This document shows positions 26,650 to 35,098 of a DNA stretch of 64,000 nucleotides, one piece after another. Made by a program: the position numbers and the translations under genes. The notes beneath the pieces were generated by a model that was not told the DNA's origin, did no database searches, and was given only the letters and a program-made list of their open reading frames with translations. Source of the stretch: Clostridia bacterium (GTDB taxonomy: Bacteria; Bacillota; Clostridia; Christensenellales; UBA1242); assembly GCA_023228225.1 (NCBI GenBank), contig JALOBO010000005.1, positions 39,196 through 103,195 on the forward strand. The letters are read 5' to 3'. Position 1 is the first letter of the stretch. Each line of letters starts with the position of its first letter.

Positions 26650-27993
26650 TTATTCTACTTGATATGTATTATATAAATTTCTCACTTGTTTACTTACAAA
26701 AATATCTACTGCAATATCACAGTACTTTCTACCTTTGCTGGTTAGTAAATACATATCTTCAGGTTTATTTAATTCAATCATTTTTGTTTTTAGTAGTGCT
26801 TCAATTTCTGTTTTAAAATCATCTTCTATTTTAACGCCAAATTCTTTGTAATATCCGTTTAAGTCTATGCCAGGGTCTAGTAGTGAAAGCATTACAAATT
26901 TGCGTTTAAGTTCCTCATCGTTATATATAAATCCTACATAATTTCTCTCATCGGTTTTTGTATTCATATATTCTTCTATTATAGATTTAACTAGCTTATC
27001 TTGCACTTTATATGTTATACAGTAAGCAACATTTGGCGTACAACTTCTAGCACCAGCACCAATTCCTAGCGTTGATATTCCTTGATATTCGTAACGCTGT
27101 TGCTGATATGTGGGTGTATTAGATTTTACAAATCTTGTTATTGTTTGACAAACATATCCCGAACGCTCTAATTTTGCTCTAATATTGTTAAATATTGCGT
27201 ACTTTTGCGAATTTGTAAACATATATTTTTTATCAATATTTTCCATTCCGGTAAATTTTCTTATCGCCAGCGGATATACACAAACATTATCAGGGGCAAG
27301 TGTAGTTAATTTGTTTATGTTTTGCATAATCGTTTGCTTAGTTTGAAAAGGTAAACCGTAAATTAAATCCAAGTTAAGTCCAATATTCTCTTGTTTTGTC
27401 CATTTTGCTATGTCATCTACTATTTTTATATCTATTTTACGATTAACCGCATCAAGTTCTGATTGAATAAAACTCTGTACCCCTACGCTTATTCGTTTAA
27501 ATCCTATCGCTTTTAAACCTTTAATATATTCTAGCGATAATCTGTCTGGCGAACATTCAGTGCAAATTTCAATGTTGTCATCCCAGTCCGTAAATACCGA
27601 CTTTAATTTTTTGATAATTTTATCAAATTGTTTAATAGACAAAACATTTGGAGTTCCGCCACCAAAATACAAGGACATAATCTTTGCATTTTTGTTTATA
27701 TATTTTGAATAAACATCTATTTCTTCAATAAGCTTATCAACATATCGATCATACATATTTTCCTTTTCTGTTTGATTAAGCACAGTAGAAAATAAATTGC
27801 AGTAGGCACATTTTCTGTCGCAAAAAGGAATATGCACATAAAGATTAAATTCATCTATCCCTTCCCAAATTTGCTTCATATCAATATTTGGAATATTTCT
27901 ATACGCTTTTTTATGTGGATAGCAATGTATAAAACCAGTCCAATCGCTGCTTTTTACTTCTTTATTTAATAATTTAACATATTTGTTTTTCAT
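26650..27993 (-). CDS. HemN/HemW-type radical SAM protein
   Basis: A 447-residue radical SAM enzyme of the coproporphyrinogen III oxidase-like family. The iron-sulfur motif CDRKCAYC (C-x3-C-x2-C) follows NLYVHIPF at about residue 60. SAM-binding motifs LYFGGGTPN and CSPDRL are next, with a HemN-type C-terminal domain. Length and domains fit either HemW-like or a specialised HemN-like enzyme; the reaction is unknown. The start at 27993 is taken for AAGGGGGCAAAAT upstream. It lies 20 bp from the GMP-synthase-like gene and 18 bp from the tmk-like gene, so probably one operon. Confidence 0.85.
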   Translation of the reverse strand: MKNKYVKLLNKEVKSSDWTGFIHCYPHKKAYRNIPNIDMKQIWEGIDEFNLYVHIPFCDRKCAYCNLFSTVLNQTEKENMYDRYVDKLIEEIDVYSKYINKNAKIMSLYFGGGTPNVLSIKQFDKIIKKLKSVFTDWDDNIEICTECSPDRLSLEYIKGLKAIGFKRISVGVQSFIQSELDAVNRKIDIKIVDDIAKWTKQENIGLNLDLIYGLPFQTKQTIMQNINKLTTLAPDNVCVYPLAIRKFTGMENIDKKYMFTNSQKYAIFNNIRAKLERSGYVCQTITRFVKSNTPTYQQQRYEYQGISTLGIGAGARSCTPNVAYCITYKVQDKLVKSIIEEYMNTKTDERNYVGFIYNDEELKRKFVMLSLLDPGIDLNGYYKEFGVKIEDDFKTEIEALLKTKMIELNKPEDMYLLTSKGRKYCDIAVDIFVSKQVRNLYNTYQVE

Positions 27994-28013
27994 ATTTTGC
28001 CCCCTTTTTAAAA

Positions 28014-28979
28014 TTATTCCCACTCAATAGTAGCTGGCGGTTTTGAAGTAATATCGTAAACAACTCGGTTTACACCTAAAATTTCGCTTGTAATTCTTGT
28101 GCTTACTTTTTGCAATATCTTATAGGGAAGTTTACAAAATTTGGCTTTAATGCCATTACTTGTTATAACCGCTCTTAAAACTATGGTATTTCCAAAAACT
28201 CTGTTTCCTTTAATAACGCCAGTAGAACGAGTATCTATAAGTATTGCAAAATATTGAAAAAGTTTATATTTTAAATCCGTTTTATCTATTTCATCTCTAA
28301 AAATAAAATCCGCTTCTTTAACAATATTAATTTTTTCTTGTGTAACTTTGCCTATTATTCTTGTTGCAAGCCCTGGGCCCGAAAACGATTGATAATTTAT
28401 AAGTTCCTCAGGTAAATTTAACTTTTGTGCTATAAGTTTTATGTCCGTTTTATATAAATCTTTTAAAGGCTCAATAATTTCTTTAAATCCCAAATTTTTT
28501 GGCAACCCACCAACATTATGGTGTGTTTTTATAAACTTCCCATCTTTACTTTTTACACTTTCCACAATGTCTGAGCGTATTGTGCCTTGTGCAAAGTAAT
28601 CTATTTTATCTGTTTGTTCAGATTTGTAAGATTTAAAGGCGTTAATAAATTCCCGTCCCACAATTTTGCGTTTGCTTTCAGGTTTAATAATATTTTGTAG
28701 TTTATTTAAAAATCTGTCTTTTCCGTAAATAGTAACAAGCGGTAATGTAAAATAATTTTTATAGTTTTGCAGAACTTTCTCTACTTCATTTTTTCTAAGT
28801 AATCCATTATCTACAAAAACGCAAATAAGATTATCACCACACGCTTTATATAAAATCTGTGCACAAACTACGCTGTCAAGTCTACCTGAATAAGCAAGTA
28901 AAACTTTCTTGCCACTAAGTTTATTTTTTAATTCGGCAACTTTAGTATTTATAAAGTTATCAATTTGATTGTTATTCAT
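28014..28979 (-). CDS. GMP-synthase-like ATP pyrophosphatase without glutaminase domain
   Basis: A 321-residue homologue of the synthetase half of GuaA. It has FVDNGLLRKNEVEKVL, AQGTIRSDIVES, THHNVGGLPKNLG, SFSGPGLATRIIG, and the dimerisation-domain end VVYDITSKPPATIEWE. The amidotransferase domain is missing. The pyrophosphate loop, normally SGGVDS, reads SGRLDS (residues 31-36), with glycine replaced by arginine. It could be an ammonia-dependent GMP synthase, a paralogue with another substrate, or an inactive one. AAGGTAGGTACTAAT precedes the ATG at 28979; the upstream 39 codons of the open frame are not conserved. Confidence 0.85.
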   Translation of the reverse strand: MNNNQIDNFINTKVAELKNKLSGKKVLLAYSGRLDSVVCAQILYKACGDNLICVFVDNGLLRKNEVEKVLQNYKNYFTLPLVTIYGKDRFLNKLQNIIKPESKRKIVGREFINAFKSYKSEQTDKIDYFAQGTIRSDIVESVKSKDGKFIKTHHNVGGLPKNLGFKEIIEPLKDLYKTDIKLIAQKLNLPEELINYQSFSGPGLATRIIGKVTQEKINIVKEADFIFRDEIDKTDLKYKLFQYFAILIDTRSTGVIKGNRVFGNTIVLRAVITSNGIKAKFCKLPYKILQKVSTRITSEILGVNRVVYDITSKPPATIEWE

Positions 28980-29083
28980 ATTAGTACCTACCTTTATTAA
29001 TAATAAAAAGATGTTTAGGTACTTGTAATTATATGCTATAATATGATATAATTCAAATATATATATTTTATAGGTGCATAAAT

Positions 29084-29977
29084 ATGATTTATACAAATTT
29101 TGATTTAAACAACATAAAAATCTTTATGGCAGTGTACGAAAATGAAGGTATAGTTAATGCAAGCAAAAAACTATACATTACACAGCCCGCTGTAACTATG
29201 GCAATTAAACGATTGGAACAAGCACTAAATGGCAAGTTATTTACAAGGCTTCCAAAAGGAATAAAGCCCACCGCCGAGGGTGCAAAATTTTATGAATATT
29301 GCAAAAATGGATTACAGCAAATTAAATTAGGTGTAGAAAATTTTTCCGAATATTCCGCCCTACAAACTGGCTCACTAAATATTGGTGCTTCTACAAGCAT
29401 TATAAAATATGTATTAATGCCAAAATTGAAAGAGTTTTGTAAGCTTTATCCAAATATAAAAATCACATTTACCGAGGTAATATCTGACCGCTTACAAAAA
29501 TATTTAAATAGAGGCGATATTGATATAGCATTTTTAGAAGAACCTATCAAAAACGATGAGATTTATGAAAAAAAAGCAATTTGCAAGGTAACAAATATTT
29601 TTGTAGCAAGTACAAATTTAAAACTAGATTATTTGCCACTCGCAGAACTAAAAAATCAAAAAATTGCAACGCTAAAAAATAATACCAGTAGCCGAATGCT
29701 ACTACAAAAATTATACTTAAATAATAATATTAATATAACTCCAACTTACGAAATGGCAAGTTTTGAAACACTGGCACAGTTATGTGAAAACAGTGTAGCA
29801 GTCGGCTTTGCGGTAAAAGAATTTTTAGTAGATGAATTATCGCTAAATAAAATTAAAGAAATTAAAACCGATATAAAGCCACAACAAAGCACTGTTTACG
29901 CATTATTACCAAAAGGTAGTTCATACAGCTTTGTTTGTGAAAAATTTTTAAATTTTTTTAATCATTATAATATTTAA
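29084..29977 (+). CDS. LysR-family transcriptional regulator
   Basis: A 297-residue LTTR: N-terminal winged helix-turn-helix (NIKIFMAVYENEGIVNASKKLYITQPAVTMAIKRLEQAL) and a C-terminal effector-binding domain with the periplasmic-binding fold. It is divergent from the GMP-synthase-like gene with 104 bp between, the usual LTTR arrangement, so it may control that operon. AT-rich sequence with overlapping TATAAT motifs (about 29039-29052) precedes it. AGGTG before the ATG supports the start. Confidence 0.9.
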   Translation: MIYTNFDLNNIKIFMAVYENEGIVNASKKLYITQPAVTMAIKRLEQALNGKLFTRLPKGIKPTAEGAKFYEYCKNGLQQIKLGVENFSEYSALQTGSLNIGASTSIIKYVLMPKLKEFCKLYPNIKITFTEVISDRLQKYLNRGDIDIAFLEEPIKNDEIYEKKAICKVTNIFVASTNLKLDYLPLAELKNQKIATLKNNTSSRMLLQKLYLNNNINITPTYEMASFETLAQLCENSVAVGFAVKEFLVDELSLNKIKEIKTDIKPQQSTVYALLPKGSSYSFVCEKFLNFFNHYNI

Positions 29978-30002
29978 AAATCATTTATTTTTTGTACATA
30001 AA

Positions 30003-30025
30003 AAACTGCCATAATAAATGACAGT
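30003..30025. terminator. Weak hairpin between the LysR gene and the ABC permease
   Basis: AACTG / CAGTT with an internal CAT/ATG pair lies between convergent genes, with an A-run on the left. It is probably a terminator. Confidence 0.4.
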
Positions 30026-30031
30026 TATAAT

Positions 30032-30820
30032 TTATAATCTTACTTCCATTACACTTCCCGAACTATATTTTTTTAAACCCTTATTAAATACAAAAAAAGC
30101 AAGTAGCGTACTAATTATTGCAAATCCTACAAAAAATAACAGATTATATATGCTAAAATTTAAAATAATTTGTGATGGAATAAAGCCGATAACAGCAGCG
30201 GGAACTATTGAATACAATATTATTTTTATTGTGCTATTAAAAATAGTCATCGGATATGTGCCAAATGTTATCATTGACCTGTTTATAGAACTTGCGATGG
30301 CATCGCCTCTTTTTATATAAAAAGCCAAAGAAGCATAAATAATATGAGTGGCTGTAATTATAACCGCTGAACAAATAATTAAAGGGAAATATATAAGCCA
30401 AGTAGTAAATTTTGCACCAATTATTATTAATGCTATAAATCCGTAGATAATATCTCCAATCGCCGAAATGTCAGTAGAAGAGCAACCAATATTAAGTAAT
30501 AAATTTTTAGGTTGCGTTAGGTATACATCTAACTTGCCTCTATAAATAATGTCAGGTATATTGTATACCCCATTAAAAAACAAATGTGAAAGTCCAAATC
30601 CACCTGCGGTTAAACTCCAAATCAAAAGCACTTCATTAAAGCCATAGCCACCCAAAGATGGTACAATAGAAAATATGATATGCCATTGTATAATAAAAAA
30701 TGCATCGTTTGCAATCATCATTATAATGTTAAGTATAAATGATATTTTATACTGTGCTTGTTTTTTTATATTTAATATTAAATATTTAAATATTAATTTA
30801 ATATTATTTTTAACCTCCAT
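30032..30820 (-). CDS. ABC-2 type permease (COG3694-like)
   Basis: A 262-residue integral membrane protein with six hydrophobic segments. The central IIYRGKLDVYLTQPKNLLLNIGCS region (about residues 93-116) is typical of the ABC-2 family near NatAB-type exporters. It pairs with the next permease and the ATPase. Its frame overlaps the end of its upstream partner by 11 bp, so translation is coupled. The substrate is not known. Confidence 0.85.
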   Translation of the reverse strand: MEVKNNIKLIFKYLILNIKKQAQYKISFILNIIMMIANDAFFIIQWHIIFSIVPSLGGYGFNEVLLIWSLTAGGFGLSHLFFNGVYNIPDIIYRGKLDVYLTQPKNLLLNIGCSSTDISAIGDIIYGFIALIIIGAKFTTWLIYFPLIICSAVIITATHIIYASLAFYIKRGDAIASSINRSMITFGTYPMTIFNSTIKIILYSIVPAAVIGFIPSQIILNFSIYNLLFFVGFAIISTLLAFFVFNKGLKKYSSGSVMEVRL

Positions 30821-31598
30821 TAATGTTCACCTTCTTTACTGCTTTACTTAAAACCCATAATCCCAGTAATGCAAATATAATAATATAAACAATTTGACTT
30901 ATAGTAACATTTGCATATAGCTCCCACGAAAAATTTGCAACCAATTTACTTGTACCCGAATATATACTGTAAACGGGGCTGTAAATAATAATCGGCTGTA
31001 CCCAAGACGGAAAAAATTCGGGCGGAAATATAATTCCAAGAATTAAAAAGAATTTTGATACAAGCCAGTAAAACGGAGTCGCATCTTCTATCCAAAAAGC
31101 CAAAAGTCCAACAATTGCAAATAATAATGAAGACATAAGACTTGAAAGAAAAAATGCAAAAATTATTGGCAAAACCATAACTAGTGAAAAAGTTGGTAAA
31201 CCCACAAAAACAAGTCCCATGAGTAGTCCTGCAAGTATAATAAATATGTATTTAAATATAATCTCGCCCATATCTGAAACAACTGCATAAATATAATAAT
31301 TATATGGCTTGTTTAAGGTGTACGCCACTTTGCCAGTTTTAACATCATTATTTATACCACGCACAACATAGCGACCACTAGAACAGTAACAAATTATTTC
31401 GGCGCTTATTAAATACCAAAGCATATTCGCATATGTATAACCATTAATTACAGGCGTGCCATTTGTGTAAATATAGCCCCACAAATTTACAAATATATAA
31501 ATTATTATGCAAAACGAAACTATGCTAAGTATGGTATTAACATAAGATTGTAAATTTTCTTTAAAATTTATTTTAAATATTTGCCAGTATTTATTCAA
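30810..31598 (-). CDS. ABC-2 type permease (COG4587-like)
   Basis: A 262-residue membrane protein with six predicted transmembrane helices. It forms a hetero-permease with the downstream gene. SSGRYVVRGINNDVKTGKVAYTLNKPYNYYIY (about residues 75-106) is the conserved cytosolic loop. It is adjacent to the ATPase (one base apart) and overlaps the other permease. Confidence 0.85.
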   Translation of the reverse strand: MNKYWQIFKINFKENLQSYVNTILSIVSFCIIIYIFVNLWGYIYTNGTPVINGYTYANMLWYLISAEIICYCSSGRYVVRGINNDVKTGKVAYTLNKPYNYYIYAVVSDMGEIIFKYIFIILAGLLMGLVFVGLPTFSLVMVLPIIFAFFLSSLMSSLLFAIVGLLAFWIEDATPFYWLVSKFFLILGIIFPPEFFPSWVQPIIIYSPVYSIYSGTSKLVANFSWELYANVTISQIVYIIIFALLGLWVLSKAVKKVNINGG

Positions 31599-32588
31599 TT
31601 ATTTTACCTCTCTGTAAACCTGTTTTATAATTTCTTCTAATGGTATAGAGGATATTGAAATATCAATAATATTGTTTGGATCAACAAGTGACAAAACATC
31701 GGTAATGCTTGCTTTTTCCATATCAACTTCAATTTTTGTAGCATTTTGGTTTTGTGATTCATTGCCTTTAATGATTGTAAAGGCATCGGTATTTTTAAGT
31801 TTTATGGGTTCTTTACTCGTTATGTCAAGCACTTTTTTCTTTAAGTGGGTATATTTTAAATTTTTCATTAAATCATCAAGCACAATTTTACCTTTATTGA
31901 TTATAATTACTCGTTTACATACTTCTTCTATATCGCCAACATCATGGCTAGTAAAAATAATAGTCGTTTTAAGTTCTTTATTAATTTTTTTAATTAAATC
32001 TCTTAATGTTTCTTTTGCAAGCGGATCCATGCCAATTGTTGGCTCATCAAAAAATAGCATTTTTGGTTCATGGAGTAAACTTGCCACTATTTCACAACGC
32101 ATACGCTGACCTAATGACAAACTTTTTATTGGTTGAAAAAGATATGGCGTAATTTCAAATAAATCTGCAAGAAAAGTAATCCTCTTTTCTAATTTATCCT
32201 TTGGTATGTTAAAAATAGCACCGTAAAATTTAAAATTATCATAAGCAGGAATATGAATCCACAGTTGCTCCTTTTGCCCTATCACCGAACCAATTTCATA
32301 AGATAGTTTAATTCTTTGTTTTGTTGGATCTTTGCCAAGTACACAAATTTCTCCGCAAGTAGGGTATAAAATACCTGTCAGCATTTTTATTGTAGTAGAT
32401 TTACCGGCTCCATTTGGACCTATAAAAGCAAGCGACTCACCCTCTTCAACGCTAAAAGATATATCATCAACCGCTTTAATAATACTATATTGTGGTGCAA
32501 AATAATTTTTTAGTCTGTTAAAAAAACCTTTTACACGCTTTTTTACTTTAAACTCTTTGGTTAAGTTTTTAACCTCAATTACTTTCAT
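31599..32588 (-). CDS. ABC transporter ATPase (NatA/COG4586-like)
   Basis: A 329-residue ATPase: Walker [11 protein letters not shown] (about residues 57-66), signature [10 protein letters not shown], Walker [12 protein letters not shown], and H-loop TSHD. The C-terminal 90 residues form a regulatory extension as in the COG4586 family. It energises the two permeases; such systems export lipids, ions or peptides. The first gene of the operon; no promoter was pinned down. Confidence 0.92.
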   Translation of the reverse strand: MKVIEVKNLTKEFKVKKRVKGFFNRLKNYFAPQYSIIKAVDDISFSVEEGESLAFIGPNGAGKSTTIKMLTGILYPTCGEICVLGKDPTKQRIKLSYEIGSVIGQKEQLWIHIPAYDNFKFYGAIFNIPKDKLEKRITFLADLFEITPYLFQPIKSLSLGQRMRCEIVASLLHEPKMLFFDEPTIGMDPLAKETLRDLIKKINKELKTTIIFTSHDVGDIEEVCKRVIIINKGKIVLDDLMKNLKYTHLKKKVLDITSKEPIKLKNTDAFTIIKGNESQNQNATKIEVDMEKASITDVLSLVDPNNIIDISISSIPLEEIIKQVYREVK

Positions 32589-32687
32589 AATTTTCTCCTA
32601 ATATAGATTGTTTATTTTAACACAATATTTTGTCTTAATCAATATATAATGTAGTTTTAATTACCAATATTCAGCGTTTTATATGTA

Positions 32688-32716
32688 TTGACAAAAACAT
32701 TAAATAATGATAATAT
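32688..32716 (+). promoter_or_regulatory. Promoter of tRNA-Gln(CTG)
   Basis: TTGACA (32688-32693), 17-bp spacer, TAATAT (32711-32716), 16 bp before the mature tRNA. Confidence 0.75.
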
Positions 32717-32732
32717 ATTTATCGTTAACTAT

Positions 32733-32807
32733 TGGGGAGTCGCCAAGCGGTAAGGCTCGGGATTCTGATTCCCGCATGCGTGAGTTCAAATCTTACCTCC
32801 CCAGCCA
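32733..32807 (+). tRNA. tRNA-Gln (anticodon CTG), CCA encoded
   Basis: The acceptor TGGGGAG pairs with CTCCCCA. The anticodon loop TTCTGAT sits in stem CGGGA/TCCCG, and the T arm is GTGAG-TTCAAAT-CTTAC. CCA is encoded. Confidence 0.95.
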
Positions 32808-32810
32808 AAT

Positions 32811-32851
32811 AAAAACACAACTACAATCATTTCGATTGTAGTTGTGTTTTT
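32811..32851. terminator. Bidirectional terminator after tRNA-Gln(CTG)
   Basis: A perfect 18-bp stem (AAAAACACAACTACAATC and complement) with a 5-nt loop; it also ends the minus-strand gene at 32867. Confidence 0.9.
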
Positions 32852-32866
32852 AATTATGTATTTTAG

Positions 32867-33505
32867 TTATATTTCTTGTGCTAAATCTTGTTGTTTACCA
32901 AACTTTACAATAGACTCATATATTATAAAATCCCTATAATTCAGTGAATTTTCTTTTATTTTACATATGGTTTCTTCGTTAATCTTTTTAATTATTTTTT
33001 TATCATTATTCTCATCAACATAAACATTAAATCCGTTTTTTTCATAATATTTTTTCAAGTTTTCCTCTGTTATTCCATTATGCGGACAAAAATTGCCACC
33101 AAGTAATGTTAATGATAAATGATGTGCTATTTCTTCAAAAAATTTGAGCCAGTAACTGCCTACCGATTTATTTTGATAATCGTTATTTACAAAATTATCC
33201 CTTATAAATAATAGTTTGGATTCGATTGCCAACGTTTTATCATATTGATACCTTAAATTTCCTATTTTTATTTCATAATAGCGGTTATTAATTAATTCAA
33301 ATTTATATGCTGATATATCTCCAACGCCACAATGTTTAAATTTTTTTATTTTATTTGTCATATAAAACAAATTGCCATCACTATCAAAAGCAAATCTAAA
33401 ATTATTTTTATTTGTGTTATTTTTTATTACGGTAGAAGTTTTTAAAATTATAGGATAAAATTCTTCTAATTTTTCTAACATTTCTTTGCTACTTAAAACT
33501 TTCAT
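32867..33505 (-). CDS. Hypothetical protein
   Basis: A 212-residue soluble protein. I recognise no domain with confidence. The stretch ITEENLKKYYEKNGFNVYVDEN (about residues 143-164) resembles the last motif of GNAT acetyltransferases (Y-E-K-N-G-F), but the central acetyl-CoA loop is not evident. It stands alone between two tRNA units and is unrelated to its neighbours. It has no strong ribosome-binding site, but the frame is long and in the usual composition. Confidence 0.6.
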   Translation of the reverse strand: MKVLSSKEMLEKLEEFYPIILKTSTVIKNNTNKNNFRFAFDSDGNLFYMTNKIKKFKHCGVGDISAYKFELINNRYYEIKIGNLRYQYDKTLAIESKLLFIRDNFVNNDYQNKSVGSYWLKFFEEIAHHLSLTLLGGNFCPHNGITEENLKKYYEKNGFNVYVDENNDKKIIKKINEETICKIKENSLNYRDFIIYESIVKFGKQQDLAQEI

Positions 33506-33678
33506 TAACTAAAACTCCTAAATTATTTTAACACAATATATAAAATTTGTAAATAGGCATTTAACATACAATAAAGCATTGTTAAAACACATAAATTTTA
33601 AATTATATTTTATGTTGTCATAAACCATTTAACGCATAAAAATCGCTTATTATAATGACAATTTTTTTAACTTTCTTA

Positions 33679-33707
33679 TTGACAACAAAGGCTTGTTATG
33701 TTATTAT
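33679..33707 (+). promoter_or_regulatory. Promoter of the four-tRNA cluster
   Basis: TTGACA (33679-33684), 17-bp spacer, TATTAT (33702-33707), 32 bp before tRNA-Gly. Confidence 0.75.
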
Positions 33708-33739
33708 TGTAAAGCGTTGAGCAGAATGAGAATTTAAGT

Positions 33740-33813
33740 GCGGGTGTAGCTCAGTGGTAGAGTGCCAGCCTTCCAAGCTGGCCGCGAGGGTCCGATTCCC
33801 TTCACCCGCTCCA
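33740..33813 (+). tRNA. tRNA-Gly (anticodon TCC), CCA encoded
   Basis: Acceptor GCGGGTG / CACCCGC, anticodon loop CTTCCAA in stem CCAGC/GCTGG, discriminator T and CCA. First of a four-gene run. Confidence 0.96.
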
Positions 33814-33819
33814 TATTAT

Positions 33820-33896
<77 letters not shown>

Positions 33897-33910
33897 AACT
33901 GCATTTTTTG

Positions 33911-33986
33911 GTGGGTATAGCTTAGTTGGTAGAGCGCCAGATTGTGATTCCGGAGGTCATGGGTTCGATCCCCTTTACCCACCCCA
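33911..33986 (+). tRNA. tRNA-His (anticodon GTG), CCA encoded
   Basis: Acceptor GTGGGTA / TACCCAC, anticodon loop TTGTGAT, discriminator C. The base before (33910) is G, consistent with the extra G-1 of tRNA-His. Confidence 0.96.
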
Positions 33987-34005
33987 ATTTAATGCAGTTT
34001 TCCGT

Positions 34006-34080
34006 TGGGGTGTCGCCAAGCGGTAAGGCACAAGATTTTGATTCTTGCATGCGTTGGTTCAAATCCAGCCACCCCAGCCA
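34006..34080 (+). tRNA. tRNA-Gln (anticodon TTG), CCA encoded
   Basis: Acceptor TGGGGTG / CACCCCA, anticodon loop TTTTGAT in CAAGA/TCTTG. It is followed by an AAAAAATC/GATTTTTT-like hairpin (about 34083-34108). Confidence 0.95.
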
Positions 34081-34182
34081 ATTTTTGATTTTACAAAAAA
34101 ATCAAAAATATAAACCATAATATTTTTTAATAAACAATGTTGGTATAAATTAAATAAAAAATAATTATTTTTAATTTAGTAC

Positions 34183-34211
34183 TTGACAAAATGACTCCGC
34201 ACAATTACAAT
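34183..34211 (+). promoter_or_regulatory. Promoter of tRNA-Lys(TTT) and tRNA-Leu
   Basis: TTGACA (34183-34188), 17-bp spacer, TACAAT (34206-34211), 15 bp before the tRNA. Confidence 0.7.
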
Positions 34212-34226
34212 TAGTAAGATTTTTAT

Positions 34227-34302
34227 GGTCCATTAGCTCAGTTGGTAGAGCACTTGACTTTTAATCAAGGTGTCCCGCGTTCAAGTCGCGGATGGGCCAC
34301 CA
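34227..34302 (+). tRNA. tRNA-Lys (anticodon TTT), CCA encoded
   Basis: Acceptor GGTCCAT / ATGGGCC, anticodon loop CTTTTAA in CTTGA/TCAAG, discriminator A. Confidence 0.96.
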
Positions 34303-34326
34303 CTTGGCAGTCTGCTTAAAATGTAT

Positions 34327-34409
34327 GCGGCTGTGGCGGAATGGCAGACGCGCCAGACTTAGGATCTGGTGTCATAGACATGGGAGTTCGAGTCTCTTCA
34401 GCCGCACCA
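34327..34409 (+). tRNA. tRNA-Leu (anticodon TAG), CCA encoded
   Basis: A long-variable-arm tRNA of 83 nt: acceptor GCGGCTG / CAGCCGC, anticodon loop CTTAGGA in CCAGA/TCTGG. Confidence 0.95.
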
Positions 34410-34413
34410 TTTA

Positions 34414-34444
34414 AATTTTGCTTTGCAGGTTGCAAAGCAAAATT
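34414..34444. terminator. Hairpin after tRNA-Leu
   Basis: A perfect 14-bp stem (AATTTTGCTTTGCA and complement) with loop GGT, 5 bp after the tRNA; a probable terminator, although the T-run is weak. Confidence 0.6.
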
Positions 34445-34476
34445 GCTTTATAACCCCAAATCATAAAACAACATAA

Positions 34477-34524
34477 GCACAATTACAACTTAAACTTACC
34501 AGAAAATTTTGGCAACAGAAAAAT
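34477..34524 (+). repeat. 48-bp direct repeat, copy 1
   Basis: It begins GCACAATTACAACTTAA and ends GGCAACAGAAAAAT. It differs from the copy at 34588-34635 at only a few positions. It lies between tRNA-Leu and tRNA-Gly(GCC), a stretch without a gene. Confidence 0.75.
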
Positions 34525-34587
34525 CGCTTTCCTAAATTGCCAATTCAAATGACAGCATTTTAGCATATAATTTGAATGTGAAAAATC

Positions 34588-34635
34588 GCACTATTACAAC
34601 TTAATTAAAACAGAAAATTTTGGCAGCAGAAAAAT
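34588..34635 (+). repeat. 48-bp direct repeat, copy 2
   Basis: It begins GCACTATTACAACTTAA and ends GGCAGCAGAAAAAT, running into structured repeat copy 4. A similar GCACAATTACAA also lies in the tRNA-Lys(TTT) promoter at 34199. Confidence 0.75.
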
Positions 34636-34773
34636 TAAGATTTTTAGTTTATATGGTTTAAAACAGGTTCCTCCGCGTATCAAAGATACGCAAGAGGTTC
34701 TGGTTTAAGACAAAGAAACAAAAAGATGATTTTTATGCGGTAACAAGTGCCGCTTTTCCGGTAGGAAAGCGGA
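34629..34773 (+). repeat. Structured repeat, module A plus tail hairpin (copy 4)
   Basis: The stem TTTAAAACAGGTTCCTC pairs with GAGGTTCTGGTTTAA with wobble pairs. The apical CGCGTATC/GATACGC closes an AAA loop, and GTTT/AAAC and TTTTT/AAAAA lie outside. The tail hairpin (34750-34772) is CCGCTTTTCC / GGAAAGCGG. It stops 10 bp before tRNA-Gly(GCC). Confidence 0.75.
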
Positions 34774-34782
34774 ACAATATTT

Positions 34783-34858
34783 GCGGGAGTAGCTCAGTTG
34801 GTAGAGCACTGCCTTGCCAAGGCAGTTGTCGCGGGTTCGAATCTCGTCTTCCGCTCCA
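34783..34858 (+). tRNA. tRNA-Gly (anticodon GCC), CCA encoded
   Basis: Acceptor GCGGGAG / CTTCCGC with one wobble, anticodon loop TTGCCAA in CTGCC/GGCAG. A GC-richer sequence than its flanks. Confidence 0.96.
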
Positions 34859-34863
34859 TTAAT

Positions 34864-34939
34864 GGACCAATAGCTCAGTTGGTAGAGCAACTGACTCTTA
34901 ATCAGTGGGTCCTGGGTTCGAATCCCTGTTGGTCCACCA
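34864..34939 (+). tRNA. tRNA-Lys (anticodon CTT), CCA encoded
   Basis: Acceptor GGACCAA / TTGGTCC, anticodon loop CTCTTAA in ACTGA/TCAGT. The last 16 nt are repeated 175 bp downstream. Confidence 0.96.
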
Positions 34940-35034
34940 CTAGATTAAACCGTTTATTTAAAGTAAACGGTTTTTTATTTAATTTTCCAACAGTGATTTG
35001 AACCTTTTATTTGTCCTATCGCCAGCCACGAATT
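34924..35034 (+). repeat. 111-bp direct repeat containing the tRNA-Lys 3' end (copy 1)
   Basis: It runs from the tRNA-Lys T-arm (CCCTGTTGGTCCACCA) through its terminator to GCCAGCCACGAATT. It is identical to 35099-35209 except one base near the middle (T/C at 35006 and its counterpart). Confidence 0.9.
34947..34976 (+). terminator. Terminator of tRNA-Gly/tRNA-Lys(CTT)
   Basis: AAACCGTTTA / TAAACGGTTT with a 7-nt loop and a T6 run; it is duplicated at 35122-35151. Confidence 0.85.
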
Positions 35035-35098
35035 ACAAATTCGTGTCCACTTTGGCTAACAAATTGCCCATTGGGGCAATTTGTCTTAACGCGTCGTG

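Noticed and set aside
24169-32732. T-box, purine or other riboswitch near alr/guaA-like/ABC genes
   Set aside because: No AGGGTGGNACCGCG-type T-box core or purine-riboswitch core was found in the leaders.
34705-34890. ORFs on both strands over tRNA-Gly/tRNA-Lys
   Set aside because: They overlap functional tRNAs and a structured repeat, without a plausible start.
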